This document shows positions 7,857-15,472 of a stretch of 23,756 nucleotides of DNA, piece after piece (position 1 is the first letter of the stretch; every line of letters starts with the position of its first letter). This stretch comes from a virus. Both the position numbers and the translations under genes were made by a program. The stretch is from positions 1 to 23,756 of the IMG/VR virus record IMGVR_UViG_3300029911_000147; one strand, 5' to 3'. The notes under the pieces were generated by a model that had not been told where the DNA came from, did no database searches, and worked only from the letters and a program-made list of their open reading frames with translations.

Positions 7857-8450
7857 CTAAGCTCGCCCTGCGCCGAGCCCCGCCACTTTACCTGAGGAAA
7901 TCTCGTTCCAAGCGCTAAACGCTTCGTTCATCGCAATCTTGTCGAGTGCGGCCTTGTTGCCGATGCCCTTGCCCCAAATGTCTTTTTCAGGGAGCTCGAA
8001 AGTCGGCGGATTGAAGTGCACCGGGGTCGGCGTCGCGCTTTCGCGGCTCGCGGCATAAACGGTCGCCGCGGTGTCGTGTGACCAATTCTCATCCTTGTGC
8101 TCGAGAATCAGCGCTTCGACTTTTTCGACGTCTGCATCGGTCAGTTTAAACTTCGCCTTGATCGATGCGCGGCGCTCTTTCACGTTGTCGCGCGCCTCGC
8201 GCTCCATCAGCTTGCGCTCGAGCGCCTCGCGCGCCTCGCGTTCTGTCTTTATTTCCCCGCGCAGCGCCGTCTTGGCGTCGAATTCGGGGATCGAGAGATT
8301 CGGGTTGGCCTTTTTGACGAGTGCCTGCCACTGTTCGCGCAGTTCCGGGTTTCGGGCCATCAGGCCGACCAGCTCCGCGGCGGGCTCCATCTGCTTGGCC
8401 TTGGCCAAGAGCTCATCGACGGTGCAATCCTCCAGAGTTTTGCCCGCCAT
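7857..8450 (-). CDS. Scaffolding-like protein
   Basis: This 197-residue charged protein starts at ATG 8450 and lies directly upstream of the capsid gene. Residues ~64-98 (RGEIKTEREAREALERKLME, continuing into REARDNVKERR) form a strong helical coiled coil. A helical FKLTDADVEKVEALILEHK and a Pro-rich linker (SATPTPVHFNPPTFELPEKD) follow. The C-terminal tail is short and helical. Size, charge, coiled coil and position match phage scaffolds that template procapsid assembly and then exit or are degraded. No serine-protease motif was noticed, so a protease-scaffold fusion is unlikely. Confidence 0.75.
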   Translation of the reverse strand: MAGKTLEDCTVDELLAKAKQMEPAAELVGLMARNPELREQWQALVKKANPNLSIPEFDAKTALRGEIKTEREAREALERKLMEREARDNVKERRASIKAKFKLTDADVEKVEALILEHKDENWSHDTAATVYAASRESATPTPVHFNPPTFELPEKDIWGKGIGNKAALDKIAMNEAFSAWNEISSGKVAGLGAGRA

Positions 8451-8453
8451 GAC

Positions 8454-8636
8454 TTAACCCCGGCCGCCGTGCGGTTTCGAGATGGTCAGCGGGTTTTTCT
8501 GCGCGATGCGCGACGGCTTATCGAGGCCGCCATGCTCCGCATAGCGCGGGGGATTGATGATTTGACCGTTGTCCTTTTCGGGATCGGTCGGCTTGCGCAG
8601 CCCGGAGGTCGAAGGTTCCAAATAACGTGCCGGCAT
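8454..8636 (-). CDS. Small hypothetical protein between scaffold and Gly/Pro-rich protein
   Basis: This 60-residue protein starts at ATG 8636 with AAAGGG 6 nt upstream and ends 3 nt before the scaffold start. It is polar, Pro/Lys-rich and probably disordered (STSGLRKPTDPEKDNGQIIN). It has no recognised domain. Operon position and ribosome binding site make it credible. It may be a minor head component or a linker peptide. Confidence 0.65.
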   Translation of the reverse strand: MPARYLEPSTSGLRKPTDPEKDNGQIINPPRYAEHGGLDKPSRIAQKNPLTISKPHGGRG

Positions 8637-8646
8637 AGAAAACCCT

Positions 8647-9123
8647 TTAGGCGCCTGGCGCCGGTTGCTGCTTCGCTTGGGAAAGCTGTTTCATGATCGC
8701 TTGCTGTGCCGAGGTGCCGCCGCCCATCTGCGGCATGCGCCGCACCATTTGCAAAATTTCGGCCGGCACCAAGTCGGAGGAATCCTTCTTGGCTACCATG
8801 CTGCCGAGCATCTTAAGCGCTTTGAGGATTTTGTCACCTTCCGGCGACTCTGAGCCGAACGCGGGCAGCGCCTCCTCGAGCATGTTCACGGCGATGTGAA
8901 TGTTGGTTTGCGCTGCGGCTTTGACTCCGCGCTTATCCTGGGGTGTCGACATAGGCGCCGCTGCCGGCGCTTGACCCGGAGGTTTTTGGCCGGGCTGCTG
9001 GGCGCTCGCGGCTGCTGGACCCCCCGGTCCTGGCATGGCGGATGGCGGCTGCGCACCACCGCCGGGCGGGCCGCCTCCGGCTCCGCCCATCATCTGCTGC
9101 ATCAACTCGGGTGACACAGCCAC
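8647..9123 (-). CDS. Gly/Pro-rich N-terminus plus helical domain, portal-region hypothetical
   Basis: This 158-residue protein starts at GTG 9123, 3 nt past a small basic ORF. Only a weak GCGAG-type site is visible. Residues 1-60 are Gly/Pro/Ala/Gln low complexity (GGAGGGPPGGGAQPPS). Residues ~65-125 form a compact helical domain (NIHIAVNMLEEALPAFGSES and PEGDKILKALKMLGSMVAKK). A Gln-rich tail follows. I recall a similar arrangement beside portals of other podoviruses (paired helices with LP-G-ES-G), but I know of no function. It could help portal or scaffold assembly. Confidence 0.75.
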   Translation of the reverse strand: MAVSPELMQQMMGGAGGGPPGGGAQPPSAMPGPGGPAAASAQQPGQKPPGQAPAAAPMSTPQDKRGVKAAAQTNIHIAVNMLEEALPAFGSESPEGDKILKALKMLGSMVAKKDSSDLVPAEILQMVRRMPQMGGGTSAQQAIMKQLSQAKQQPAPGA

Positions 9124-9126
9124 GGT

Positions 9127-9204
9127 TCAAACTCGCCGTGGCGTGCGTTTACCACTGCGGGGCTTTTTGTACCCGCGATTGTTGTGGCCAATTTCAAGGA
9201 CCAC
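9127..9204 (-). CDS. Tiny basic ORF (25 aa), possibly the 3' part of a frameshifted small gene
   Basis: GTG 9204 to TGA 9127 encodes a Lys/Arg-rich peptide (GYKKPRSGKRTPRRV at its end) that stops 3 nt before the next gene. It has no ribosome binding site of its own, but it lies in the +1 frame just after a well-initiated 10-codon ORF. It may be expressed by frameshifting, may be a remnant, or may not be a gene at all. Confidence 0.35.
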   Translation of the reverse strand: MVLEIGHNNRGYKKPRSGKRTPRRV

Positions 9205-9208
9205 AAAA

Positions 9209-9241
9209 TTACCGCTTATGACGACGACGATGACGAGCCAT
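9209..9241 (-). CDS. Ten-codon basic peptide ORF with a perfect Shine-Dalgarno
   Basis: ATG 9241 is preceded by AAAAGGAG with 6-nt spacing, the best ribosome binding site in this part of the operon. The ORF stops after ten codons (MARHRRRHKR). A longer basic protein would result from a +1 shift at the CGG-TAA stop into the following frame, which continues to 9127. It could be a genuine leader peptide, a programmed frameshift, or a one-base sequence error in a ~37-residue basic protein. Confidence 0.4.
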   Translation of the reverse strand: MARHRRRHKR

Positions 9242-9314
9242 GCGAGTCTCCTTTTGCCAAGGCGGCCACTTTTTTAATGGGGAGCAGCCATACCCCGGTC
9301 AAATCGAGTCTACG

Positions 9315-9470
9315 CTAACTGCGCGCAGATTTGGAACGCGAGCCGTGGGGGCGCGCCATGCGAATCTTGAACTTGCCGCGAGGTGAGTGGTTGAAATCGC
9401 GCTTGTAGGCGTGGCCAGGCTGGTGCTTACCTTCGCCTTTCTTGGCCCGATCGATCATTCGTTCCTGCAT
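9315..9470 (-). CDS. Small basic protein after the portal
   Basis: This 51-residue protein starts at ATG 9470, overlapping the portal stop as TGATG, and ends at TAG 9315. It is strongly basic (RAKKGEGKHQPGHAYKRDFN, RGKFKIRMARPHGSRSKSAR). No domain is recognised. The overlap with the portal argues for translation. Its charge suggests contact with DNA or with acidic head proteins. Confidence 0.65.
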   Translation of the reverse strand: MQERMIDRAKKGEGKHQPGHAYKRDFNHSPRGKFKIRMARPHGSRSKSARS

Positions 9471-11185
9471 CATTGGTGTTTACCCTTGTGCGCTGCCGGT
9501 TTTGCGTGACCACCTTGGGCCTGCATCTGCATTTCCATTTTCTTCGCCTCGAGTTCCTGCGCCTCGAGCTTTTTCAACCGCTCTTTCATGTCCTGCAAGT
9601 TGGGCGGATCGAACATATCGAGAAGCGTCTCGCGATCGATCGCGTGGGCTTCGAGCAAAGTGATCGCATCGTGCTTTCGATCCTCGACAAAAATGGGGCT
9701 CGAGGAGTGTGCATCGACCTTCACCTCGTAGTCCCGTGTAAACTGTTCAGCCGTGAATGTCAATTCGGTGGCCGCGCCACCGGCGTGCACCTGGCACTGA
9801 AAACGCTGCTCGGAGTGATCTTGAGTCAAGCGTAACATTTGCCCGGCAATTTCCTCCGCCGACTCCTCGACACTGATAGCGCGTTCCTTGGGTCGCGAGC
9901 TCCCGAGCCGGGCCATCAAATCAGCCTGGCCGCGGCTGCGTACCCCGGGCTCACCCTTGCCTTGCAGTACATGCCCGAGGCCCGCGCGATCGTCGAACAT
10001 CGCATCGATCTGGCTCATTTCAGCAAAAATATCTGACGGCATGGTCGGCGCGTGTTGCTGCACCTTGGCGTTCGGCGTCGGGAAATTCACCATGCCGCCC
10101 GCCGCGCGCAGCGCCGCCATTTTCTCCTCGCTGATCCCCGTGCCGCCGGTGACCGAGGTAGGCGGATCCGCCTGCTTGTTCAAGATCATGCGCACCTGCG
10201 CCGTGCGCTCGGTGCGCCAGTCTTGCAGCCACGTCAGCTGCGCGACGAAGGAGTCGCCCCAAAAATAATCGTAGAGGTTGAACGCTGGCCTGATCACCGA
10301 GAACGGCGCGATGCCTTGCACGTGACCCATCCAATTGCTGGGCCGGTCATAAATCACCACATCGGGCGCGGCGCGGGTGAACACCTGATAGTCGTCCATG
10401 TCATCGACCCACACGTACAAGTCGCACATGTCGATCAAGTCGACGTCGATCTGCGGCGAATAGTCGTACTGCGGGCCGCGCCCTGCGCCTCCGGTGCCGC
10501 CATCGACACCGGACATTTGTCCCGGGATCGCCACGGATCCCGGCACTCCGCCGACCGGTGAGCCGATGATCAGACGCGACAGCCCCGTGGATAATTGCGG
10601 CAGCTGATCCGTGGAGGAGCGCCCGACCCGACGCAGGATGTCCGCGCGCCGCGGATTGCCGATGAGGTTGGCTTCCAACTGGGTTTTGGTGATCGTGTAG
10701 TGGTGCGTGAACGCCTCTTGATCCGCGAGCTCCATCACATCCTCGCGCAGCACTCCGAACTGATGCGGCTCCACGAGATTCGTGCGCACCCGGTTTTGCA
10801 CCCAGCGGGTTTTGACCAGCATCGTGCCGAACACCTGGCTCCAACGCACGCCAAGCCCAAACAGCGTGTGCGTCTTGGATGCGCGCCACTGCTCGGTGAC
10901 TTCTTTGGCGAGCGGCACGGATTTGGCAATGTCGTCGATCGGCGCTTCGGTACCGATGTGCAGCGAAAAACGCATCGCATCCGGCGAATAAATGAAACTC
11001 GAGAGCGTGTCGACCGTGCTGCCGATCTTATTGTACGGTGCGCCGCGCGCATCCTGACTGCCGAACAAGTAATAGTTACGCAGGATTTGATAGAAGGTGA
11101 ACCGGTCGCGCCGTGAAGCCGTGCACTGCCGCACGAGCTCGTTGACCAGCGTCGCTCGATCAACAATGTCTTTAGGCAGCTGCAC
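9470..11185 (-). CDS. Portal protein
   Basis: This 571-residue protein starts at GTG 11185, overlapping the previous stop as TAGTG. The portal ring sits at one vertex, takes part in packaging and anchors the tail. Signatures are RRDRFTFYQILRNYYLFGS and PYNKIGSTVDTLSSFIYSP near residues 26-68, the acidic wing/stem region IDVDLIDMCDLYVWVDDMDD (~246-265), PFSVIRPAFNLYDYFWGDSF (~294-313) and LTWLQDWRTERTAQVRMILN. The conserved GVRSRGQADLMARLGSSR and PKERA (~414-436) follow, then a C-terminal coiled coil (~533-559, KERLKKLEAQELEAKKMEMQ). The position after terminase and before scaffold is standard. Length fits P22/podovirus-type portals without a long barrel. Confidence 0.85.
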   Translation of the reverse strand: MQLPKDIVDRATLVNELVRQCTASRRDRFTFYQILRNYYLFGSQDARGAPYNKIGSTVDTLSSFIYSPDAMRFSLHIGTEAPIDDIAKSVPLAKEVTEQWRASKTHTLFGLGVRWSQVFGTMLVKTRWVQNRVRTNLVEPHQFGVLREDVMELADQEAFTHHYTITKTQLEANLIGNPRRADILRRVGRSSTDQLPQLSTGLSRLIIGSPVGGVPGSVAIPGQMSGVDGGTGGAGRGPQYDYSPQIDVDLIDMCDLYVWVDDMDDYQVFTRAAPDVVIYDRPSNWMGHVQGIAPFSVIRPAFNLYDYFWGDSFVAQLTWLQDWRTERTAQVRMILNKQADPPTSVTGGTGISEEKMAALRAAGGMVNFPTPNAKVQQHAPTMPSDIFAEMSQIDAMFDDRAGLGHVLQGKGEPGVRSRGQADLMARLGSSRPKERAISVEESAEEIAGQMLRLTQDHSEQRFQCQVHAGGAATELTFTAEQFTRDYEVKVDAHSSSPIFVEDRKHDAITLLEAHAIDRETLLDMFDPPNLQDMKERLKKLEAQELEAKKMEMQMQAQGGHAKPAAHKGKHQ

Positions 11186-11691
11186 TACTGCGCGACCGCT
11201 TGTGCCCGCTCTTTGCTACCCTTCTCCGCTTTCGCCGCCGTCACTTCATGTGCCTTGGGCAAGCGCCGCTGCGTGATTCCGATGCTGGTCGCGGCCTCGC
11301 GCATGGCGTTGTTGCGCGTCAACGTGAGCACTTCCCCGTCGCGCTTTTTCACCGACAGCGGCTTGGCCGCGATCGCCGTCAGTTCCGCAAAGCTGTGGCC
11401 CAGCGCCTTTTTGCTTTCATCGCCCCATAGAACTTGTGGCGAGCCTGGCGCTGCGCGGCCGGCAAAGCTCGTGTCACCGGCTTTGGCGCTCTTGAAATCA
11501 TCGATTTGGTACATGTCGGCGGACTTGCGCATGCCGGCGTCAAACCGCTTGCGAAAATCGGTGCCGATGCCGACCGGCGTTCTAAATTCTTGAGTGACAA
11601 ATTTTGAGCGGCAGCGGTTGCCTGGGCAAATGGGATGCGTGCCCACGAATTCACCGTGCTCTAGGCAGTTCCATTCCTTCATTACGCTCAA
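11185..11691 (-). CDS. Zinc-motif phage hypothetical between terminase and portal
   Basis: This protein is 168 residues if started at TTG 11691, which has GGAG 6 nt upstream. ATG 11682 (MKEWNCLEHG) gives 165 residues but a weaker site (GAG, 5 nt). The N-terminus carries C-x2-H-x9-C-x4-C (WNCLEHGEFVGTHPICPGNR followed by C), a likely zinc site, then FVTQEFRTPVGIG. The middle (MYQIDDFKSAKAGDTSFAG) and the basic C-terminus look loosely folded. I recall similar C-HG...CP proteins upstream of podovirus portals, with no known function. It ends overlapping the portal start (TAGTG), so dosage may be coupled to the portal. Confidence 0.75.
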   Translation of the reverse strand: MSVMKEWNCLEHGEFVGTHPICPGNRCRSKFVTQEFRTPVGIGTDFRKRFDAGMRKSADMYQIDDFKSAKAGDTSFAGRAAPGSPQVLWGDESKKALGHSFAELTAIAAKPLSVKKRDGEVLTLTRNNAMREAATSIGITQRRLPKAHEVTAAKAEKGSKERAQAVAQ

Positions 11692-11724
11692 TGACGTCTC
11701 CGTGCAGTAACTTCCGCTGCCCGC

Positions 11725-12150
11725 TTAAACTCCTCGCAGTCTCGGGCCCAACGTCGTCACATCAATCTTGAGCCGAATGCTCCGCGCATGGGGCGCCGGG
11801 CCCGTCGTGGCAGCCATTTGCGCCAATGGCGCGTCGCACGAATGTGGGTTGAGGATACGCCATTCGTCGTGGACTTTCGCCTTGACCAACGCGCCCGTAT
11901 CCCAGCCATGAAAAAACCTCGAGAGGCCCAACTGCTCGGTTTTGGTCATCGGCCGCGGCACGGCAATCACCCCGCAGCGGACCAACGTGTTCAATTCGAT
12001 GCCAATATAGCGCGCAATGTCGGTGAGGCGCAAAACCGACTGATACGGCGAGTCTTTGGGCAACTGCACTCGCAAGTGCTCGGTTTCTTGGGCGAGCTGC
12101 CTGAGCCGCCGGCGCAAATACACCTCCGATTTAACTTCCGGTGAGTCCAC
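11725..12150 (-). CDS. HTH-containing phage hypothetical protein
   Basis: This 141-residue protein starts at GTG 12150 inside the end of the terminase gene (20-nt overlap), with AAGG close upstream. Residues ~10-30 form a charged helix (YLRRRLRQLAQETEHLRVQL). Residues ~41-58 (RLTDIARYIGIELNTLVRCG) fit a helix-turn-helix. A segment resembling a DNA-binding protein's next helices follows (MTKTEQLGLSRFFHGWDTG). It could be a regulator of the late operon or a DNA-recognition component of packaging. A small terminase subunit is possible, but it lies downstream of the large subunit, which is unusual. Function is open. Confidence 0.75.
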   Translation of the reverse strand: MDSPEVKSEVYLRRRLRQLAQETEHLRVQLPKDSPYQSVLRLTDIARYIGIELNTLVRCGVIAVPRPMTKTEQLGLSRFFHGWDTGALVKAKVHDEWRILNPHSCDAPLAQMAATTGPAPHARSIRLKIDVTTLGPRLRGV

Positions 12151-13948
12151 GGACCTTCAAGCCATTCTTTTTGAGGTAGTTCACCACGGAGTTTTCCAAA
12201 GGTGTGAAAATTTTCGCCGCTTCCGCCGGCCGATTCTCGCGCGCAAAGGTGCGATTCATGGTTTGCATCTCGAGCATGATCCAGTCATTCCACGCCACCG
12301 TGCCGATCGCAAGGCCGATCACCCGATCGTCCTTGGCGCGGCCCTCGCCGCCGATGCGATCCCCGACCCGATGGATGTTGCGAAACTCCTGCACGCACAA
12401 GGGTGAATTGATTTCCACCATGTCGCGCTCGAAGTAGCTGCGCAAGGTCGACATCATGCGGATTTTCTCTTTCGGGTTCGTTTGCCACTGATAGGCAAAA
12501 TTGCCGTAGATCGAATCCTGTTTTTTCCAGAGGTAATCGCGAATGCGGCTCACCGCATCGAACGCGCCCATGCGCGGATCGCCGGGCGCCATCACACCGG
12601 TCTGCCGGCGCAGGTTGATCAACTCGTTGAACACCGCGCCCCCGGGGCCCTGCATTTCCAAGTTGAGCATGCACTCGCCATACCAGCCCGCAAGATGGGC
12701 AATCGCCCAGGCAAACTGCGCTTCATTGAAATGCGTGGTGGCGAGCTCCGCAACCTGCACAATCTTGTCAGAGTAGCAACGGCAGACGCACGCCACGAAA
12801 TTGTCCGCCCACTCCGAGGAGCCGTACGCGGGATCCGCGCCCAAGGTATAGACGCCGGACACCTCGCCCTGCTTCTCGGCTTTAACCGGGGTTTCCCAAA
12901 TCGTCACCTGCGCCGTTTCTTCGGTCGCCTCCAAGAATTGCGTGTCCTCGAAATTCATTCCAAACTGATAGCGAAAGTACAGGCACGGCTGCTTCAAGGC
13001 GTATTGATAATGCTGGTTTACGCGTTCCGCGGAGAAGAACTTCGAGCCCGACAGCTGAAAGGCGTACTCCTCGGTGGGGGGCATCTCTTGCAGCGCCATC
13101 ATTTCATCGCCCTTCATTTTCTCGGTAACGTACCAACGCCACCACGCGAGCTGCTGCGGCGTTACTTCGACCCCATATCGGCCAAAGATTTCGCCAAGCC
13201 ACACCCGCTCATCGGAGGTTGGAGTACCGTCCCAGTACGCCTTGAATTGAACCGAGTCCTCTGGCCAGGCGTAGAGTTCATTGCGCCACCAGCCAATGAA
13301 TATCGCGCACTGCGTCTCGGATTTCTTCGCGACTTCCCAAGTCTGGTAAAACATATTGTAGCCGCGCGCCGTCGACTCGAAAACGTAAAGACGCTTGGGA
13401 TTCTTTTGTGCGAGCGAATTCATCAAGGAAGCGAAGCCCTCCTCATCGCCCCAACTCGAACACTCCGTCGCGTGCAACATGTTGACGCCCTTGGCGCGAC
13501 CTAGGCCGCCTTTTTTCTTCTCGCCGGCCACCATGTACATCAGGCGCGAACGGTTCTCGAACACGATTTGCGCGCGGTTGTGGCGCTCGATCGGCGGCTT
13601 GGAGGACAAGGGCAACGATTCAATGTAACCGGAGAGGAGCGAACGAAAGAGTTCGCGGTTCTCATCATTGTCGGTGACCACGGCACCTTGCAGCCCGGGG
13701 TTTTTAAAGAGCCAGTACATATCGAGCGCGAGCATCACGGTCGAGATGCCCATCTGCCGGCCTTTCAAGATCACGAACTCGTGAATGCCTGAGTTCAAGC
13801 CCTGCGATATCTGCTCGATCGCATAGCGCTGGCTGCCCATGAAGGTCAAGGGAATGCGCCCGAGCTCTTTGGAGTCGATGATCAGCTTCGAGCAAAAGTG
13901 CTCGAATCGCGCCGCATCGAAGCCCGCCGTTTCACCGACGTCGATCAC
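12131..13948 (-). CDS. Terminase large subunit (packaging ATPase and nuclease)
   Basis: This 605-residue protein starts at GTG 13948, overlapping the zinc-ribbon stop as GTGA. The ATPase has a Walker A variant LKGRQMGIST (~61-70), Walker B MLHATE (157-162) and coupling motif FESTARG (190-196). The RNase H-like nuclease has acidic residues in LGADPAYG (D372), NLEMQGPG (E431) and AKDDRVIG (D540/D541). It pumps and cuts concatemeric DNA at the portal. The extra region between ~240 and 360 (WDGTPTSDERVWLG, PQQLAWWRWYV) is typical of large podovirus terminases. All key residues are visible and it appears intact. No small subunit is recognised upstream. Confidence 0.93.
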   Translation of the reverse strand: MIDVGETAGFDAARFEHFCSKLIIDSKELGRIPLTFMGSQRYAIEQISQGLNSGIHEFVILKGRQMGISTVMLALDMYWLFKNPGLQGAVVTDNDENRELFRSLLSGYIESLPLSSKPPIERHNRAQIVFENRSRLMYMVAGEKKKGGLGRAKGVNMLHATECSSWGDEEGFASLMNSLAQKNPKRLYVFESTARGYNMFYQTWEVAKKSETQCAIFIGWWRNELYAWPEDSVQFKAYWDGTPTSDERVWLGEIFGRYGVEVTPQQLAWWRWYVTEKMKGDEMMALQEMPPTEEYAFQLSGSKFFSAERVNQHYQYALKQPCLYFRYQFGMNFEDTQFLEATEETAQVTIWETPVKAEKQGEVSGVYTLGADPAYGSSEWADNFVACVCRCYSDKIVQVAELATTHFNEAQFAWAIAHLAGWYGECMLNLEMQGPGGAVFNELINLRRQTGVMAPGDPRMGAFDAVSRIRDYLWKKQDSIYGNFAYQWQTNPKEKIRMMSTLRSYFERDMVEINSPLCVQEFRNIHRVGDRIGGEGRAKDDRVIGLAIGTVAWNDWIMLEMQTMNRTFARENRPAEAAKIFTPLENSVVNYLKKNGLKVRGLTGS

Positions 13949-14190
13949 AGCCGCAAGTTCCAGCGCTTGCCTGCCTCCTCGAGGTCACCTGCCGGCGGGC
14001 CGGCCGCACAGCACACCTGACATTCGATATTGAAATTGCCCTCATCACCGGAATCGAGCAATGCTTTCACTGCGCGCAAGGTGGTCGAGCCACAAAAGGG
14101 ACAGGCGTAGAGCCGGGCTTGCGCGGACTGACCTTTCGGCGGCGGCGTAATCGCGCGTGCGACGCCTCTAGCTAATTCTTTGTTCGTCAT
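13945..14190 (-). CDS. Lar-like zinc-ribbon protein
   Basis: This 81-residue protein starts at ATG 14190, 23 nt inside the KTSC gene. C30-PF-C33-GS and C57-QV-C60 form a four-cysteine ribbon. The final EEAGKRWNLRL matches the Lar-family ending (eeAi..WN.R). Lar of the Rac prophage relieves EcoKI restriction, but most phage members of this fold are untested, so an anti-restriction role is only a possibility. It ends in a GTGA overlap with the terminase. Confidence 0.8.
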   Translation of the reverse strand: MTNKELARGVARAITPPPKGQSAQARLYACPFCGSTTLRAVKALLDSGDEGNFNIECQVCCAAGPPAGDLEEAGKRWNLRL

Positions 14191-14395
14191 AGCGGCCGAT
14201 GATATCCGTGTTCATGGTGCGCCCGACCGACGATGCACCGAGCAAATTTTGATACACCTGCTGCGGCACGCCTTTGTACTGGTAGACGTGACCGGAAATA
14301 AATTCCACCTCGAGCGTGCCCTCTGCCGGGTTCGCTTCGTCCGCCGCCCAACCGACCCCCGCGACATTCGAGGATTTGACGCTGCGCCGATTCAC
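14168..14395 (-). CDS. KTSC-domain protein
   Basis: This 75-residue protein starts at GTG 14395, overlapping the stop of the membrane peptide (GTGA). It spans a whole KTSC domain: VKSSNVAGVGW, LEVEFISGHVYQYKGVPQQV and YQNLLGASSVGRTMNTDIIGRY match the family's SSn...gyd...L.v.F..G..Y.Y..vp...y..l..A.S.G...n..i...Y. KTSC is named after a domain next to lysine-tRNA synthetase genes. It is common in phages and its role is unknown. The match is clear. Confidence 0.88.
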   Translation of the reverse strand: MNRRSVKSSNVAGVGWAADEANPAEGTLEVEFISGHVYQYKGVPQQVYQNLLGASSVGRTMNTDIIGRYDEQRIS

Positions 14396-14532
14396 TCGCC
14401 GTCCTCCTTGCGATGCATTTTATCTTCCATGTCCGCCCAGGCGGCCCAGCAGCCACAGAAAAACCCGATCGCCGCGCCGCCGATCCCGGCACACAGGAAC
14501 AACATCGCGAACCACCACACCGGCAGATTCAT
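14392..14532 (-). CDS. Small one-pass membrane protein
   Basis: This 46-residue protein starts at ATG 14532 (ATGA overlap upstream) and ends at TGA 14392 (GTGA overlap downstream). A single hydrophobic segment spans about residues 4-32 (VWWFAMLFLCAGIGGAAIGF), with three cysteines. A charged tail follows (MEDKMHRKEDGE). The double overlap supports real translation. It could sit in the inner membrane, but nothing shows whether it acts in lysis, exclusion or takeover. The packaging-gene context argues weakly against a holin. Confidence 0.72.
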   Translation of the reverse strand: MNLPVWWFAMLFLCAGIGGAAIGFFCGCWAAWADMEDKMHRKEDGE

Positions 14533-14903
14533 GAACGCCGCGGCGGAATCGGCATTTGACCGTTGAACGCCCCCGGGCCCGCGACCTTCGGCATTTCCTC
14601 CGGGGCGATTTCATTCTGCACGATCTGCCCGACGATGTTGGCGCGTGCCGTGCGCCGGATGTGCCGGCGCATGGGCGCGTTCAACTGATCATCGTCCGGC
14701 AAGGCGATGATGCAGCCGCGCTTTCGACCCTCGGCAATCATCGCTTCGGCCATGTCGAATGCGCGCACGGCAGCTTCACCGGCGTCGAGGCCATCGGCAA
14801 AATAGGGTGTCTTGATCAGGTCCAAAGCAAACTTGGCCGCTAGATCCAACTGGCAGCCGTTCTCGAATTGGTTGATGGCGCTGCCAAAATAATGATCGGT
14901 CAT
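14529..14903 (-). CDS. Phage hypothetical protein
   Basis: This 124-residue protein starts at ATG 14903 (ATGA overlap with the previous gene). The N-terminus is helical with aromatic/acidic character (YFGSAINQFENGCQLDLAAK). Then comes EAAVRAFDMAEAMIAEGRKR and a basic MRRHIRRTARAN before a Pro-rich end. No family is recognised and there is no membrane segment. The coupled position shows it is expressed with its neighbours. Confidence 0.72.
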   Translation of the reverse strand: MTDHYFGSAINQFENGCQLDLAAKFALDLIKTPYFADGLDAGEAAVRAFDMAEAMIAEGRKRGCIIALPDDDQLNAPMRRHIRRTARANIVGQIVQNEIAPEEMPKVAGPGAFNGQMPIPPRRS

Positions 14904-15472
14904 TTGCGCTGCTGCTCAGCAAGTTTTTTCACATTGTCGTGAAGCGCGGCGTGCTTTTCCGCTGCTTCGGTTTTTGCCGCCTGGCCTTGCTGGTAGGGCA
15001 TCCAACACGCAAAGTTGTGATCCGGTTTGGCTTCACCGGCCTGCACTAACCACAAACTCGTTGCCTGAAAGGCCTCGCCGTTTGAATTGAACCCCGCAAC
15101 GTTGATATACCGATCATCGTGCACGTAGGTCACGAGCGCCGCCTCCGGCTGCTTCACATCGTTCGATTCGCGGCGGAACACCCATACAACGCGCCCGACT
15201 GTCGGTTTGATAATCACGGCCGCTGCGCCGGGCATAAATCCGGCTTGGGTGTTTTGCAAAGTGTCGTTTGCTGTGGGCATGGTCAATTCCTCTTTCGTGT
15301 CGGGATTATTGGGGGTCATCGCATTCACGGCCAGGCGCAGCGCTGCCGGAGCGTCGCACTCGGCATTGAGCAATCGCCGGCGCGCGGCGCGACGAATGTC
15401 ATCAAAACTCGGCTCCGGGCCGCCGAACAGTTCCCGGGCAAGCGCATGCGCAAAACCGGAAGGGTCAATCAT
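14900..15472 (-). CDS. Phage hypothetical protein with probable second internal start (15280)
   Basis: This 190-residue protein starts at ATG 15472 (ATGA overlap). Residues 1-64 are helical, with an Ala/Arg-rich FDDIRRAARRRLLNAECDAP. Residues 65-190 form a separate domain: VGRVVWVFRRESND, AALVTYVHDDRYINVAGFNS, TSLWLVQAGEAKPDHNFACW, then a Gln/Lys helical tail. The second part resembles a widespread short phage protein that I recall as a stand-alone gene. ATG 15280 has AGAGGA with 7-nt spacing (GAAAGAGGAATTGACCATG), so a 126-residue product from the same frame is likely. The longer form would be a fusion. Function is unknown. Confidence 0.75.
   Translation of the reverse strand: MIDPSGFAHALARELFGGPEPSFDDIRRAARRRLLNAECDAPAALRLAVNAMTPNNPDTKEELTMPTANDTLQNTQAGFMPGAAAVIIKPTVGRVVWVFRRESNDVKQPEAALVTYVHDDRYINVAGFNSNGEAFQATSLWLVQAGEAKPDHNFACWMPYQQGQAAKTEAAEKHAALHDNVKKLAEQQRK

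Noticed and set aside
12482-13504. 340-codon plus-strand frame opposite the terminase gene
   Set aside because: It is an antisense shadow of a well-defined terminase, Arg/Leu/His-biased as expected for the reverse complement, with no ribosome site.
14529-14532. Treating the 46-residue membrane peptide as a holin
   Set aside because: No lysis genes nearby and it lies in the packaging module; one hydrophobic segment alone is not enough.
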